From the NCBI GenBank assembly GCA_963825765.1, contig CAWGUU010000009.1, positions 372,001 through 436,000 on the forward strand: a DNA stretch of 64,000 nucleotides. Reading direction: 5' to 3'. Origin of the DNA: CAWGUU01 sp963825765 (GTDB lineage: Bacteria; Actinomycetota; Acidimicrobiia; Acidimicrobiales; AC-14). Under the pieces are notes generated by a model. That model did not search any database. It was given only the letters and a program-made list of their open reading frames with translations, and was not told the origin of the DNA. Positions 63,761 to 64,000 of the stretch are shown one piece after another. How positions within the stretch are numbered: the first letter of the stretch is position 1; the number at the start of each line of letters is the position of its first letter. A program made the translations under genes and the position numbers.

Positions 63761-64000
63761 CCCGCCGGTCGGCGAGGAACGGGTAGCGGGCGCGGGTGGC
63801 GGCGACGACGGCGGGATCGACCTCGGCCGTCACCACCGCCTCCCGGCCGTCGGCAGGGGCCTGTCCCAGGATCTCCCCGCCGGGGCCGACGATCATGCTG
63901 TCGCCGGCGTATCCGATCCCGTCGCCCTCCCCCACCCGGTTGACGCCCACGACGTAGGCCTGGTTCTCGATGGCCCTGGCCCGCAGGAGGACGTTCCAGT
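63753..64000 (-). CDS. Nitrilase/carbon-nitrogen hydrolase, C-terminal part (cut by window end)
   Basis: The frame from the right edge reads WNVLLRARAIENQAYVVGVNR, GYAGDSMIVGPGGEILGQAP, and TAEVDPAVVAATRARYPFLADRR to TGA 63753-63755. AIENQAYVVGVNR with the D-S-x-I-V-xP-xG motif is typical of the YafV/omega-amidase group. The catalytic Glu, Lys and Cys lie outside the window. The 3-prime end overlaps the LLM gene by 8 bases. Confidence 0.85.
   Translation of the reverse strand, partial: WNVLLRARAIENQAYVVGVNRVGEGDGIGYAGDSMIVGPGGEILGQAPADGREAVVTAEVDPAVVAATRARYPFLADRRVT

Overview
The window is GC-rich (about 68-72 % in the core genes) and tightly packed. Starts are often GTG or TTG, and many genes are joined by 4-base stop/start overlaps (GTGA, ATGA, TTGA). 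Gene content points to a high-GC Actinomycetota, probably of the Acidimicrobiia or a similar environmental lineage: F420-type oxidoreductases (LLM class and PPOX class), a TIGR03086/DinB-like protein, LxxC-box lipoproteins, PRC-barrel proteins, a UvrA-like drug-resistance ATPase and SpoIIE-type phosphatases. The assignment is by gene content only; no rRNA or tRNA gene was recognised.

Layout. 1-5.2 kb: a tandem pair of paralogous lipoproteins (the second with an amber codon in its signal peptide), a cold-shock protein, a small SHOCT-like protein that seems to start at ATC, and an MFS exporter followed by a shattered SDR gene. 5.2-10.4 kb: an unknown protein, then proteins carrying the LQxxAGNxAV tag and a DUF4157 domain typical of cargo of extracellular contractile injection systems, with an Lgt-like membrane protein. 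No injection-system structural genes are present here. 10.4-13.9 kb: a 40-residue membrane peptide, two PRC-barrel proteins and a HATPase-GAF-PP2C regulator. 13.9-16.7 kb, minus strand: a third LQxxAGN protein, then a two-gene operon of a 77-residue protein with a CxxCC motif and a DUF692 (MbnB-type) enzyme fused to an extra C-terminal domain. Two perfect palindromes lie upstream. This is the best candidate for an undescribed peptide-modifying system. 17-26.7 kb: a secreted TIM-barrel protein, an AraC/VOC/UvrA-like module, a methyltransferase, and a coupled chorismate-lyase-like plus FAD monooxygenase pair.

26.7-33 kb is an accessory island of lower GC with decayed genes: a DUF3558-like lipoprotein, a lipase fragment, a seven-bladed PLL-type lectin with a 54-residue companion, IS3 and possible Tn3 remnants, tandem and inverted repeats, and a MazEF pair. 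33-44.2 kb: a GNAT enzyme, a BesD-like Fe/2OG oxygenase, and a surface-glycan cluster (2-epimerase, DUF2142, aminotransferase, Gfo/Idh oxidoreductase, hexapeptide acetyltransferase, FAD oxidoreductase-deacetylase fusion, GT2, methyltransferase). The set matches most of the Wbp-type route to a UDP-diacetamido-uronic acid.

44.3-47.4 kb: a redox trio (DUF6529, cupredoxin, Lipoprotein_15) next to a broken ECF sigma/anti-sigma pair. 47.4-52 kb: a Cdd1-like protein, a beta-hydroxyacid dehydrogenase, and a low-GC segment (GT2 plus Tn3 N-terminal fragment) flanked by an imperfect direct repeat. 52-64 kb: housekeeping-like genes: a TetR/MFS pair with a visible operator, DUF445, DUF3052-like, a second DHA2 exporter, two zinc-finger proteins, an M23 peptidase, an ABC exporter, a P-loop/LLM fusion and a partial nitrilase.

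An unusual number of genes show frameshifts or stops. Some may be real decay (they cluster near IS/Tn remnants), but assembly indels cannot be excluded from sequence alone.
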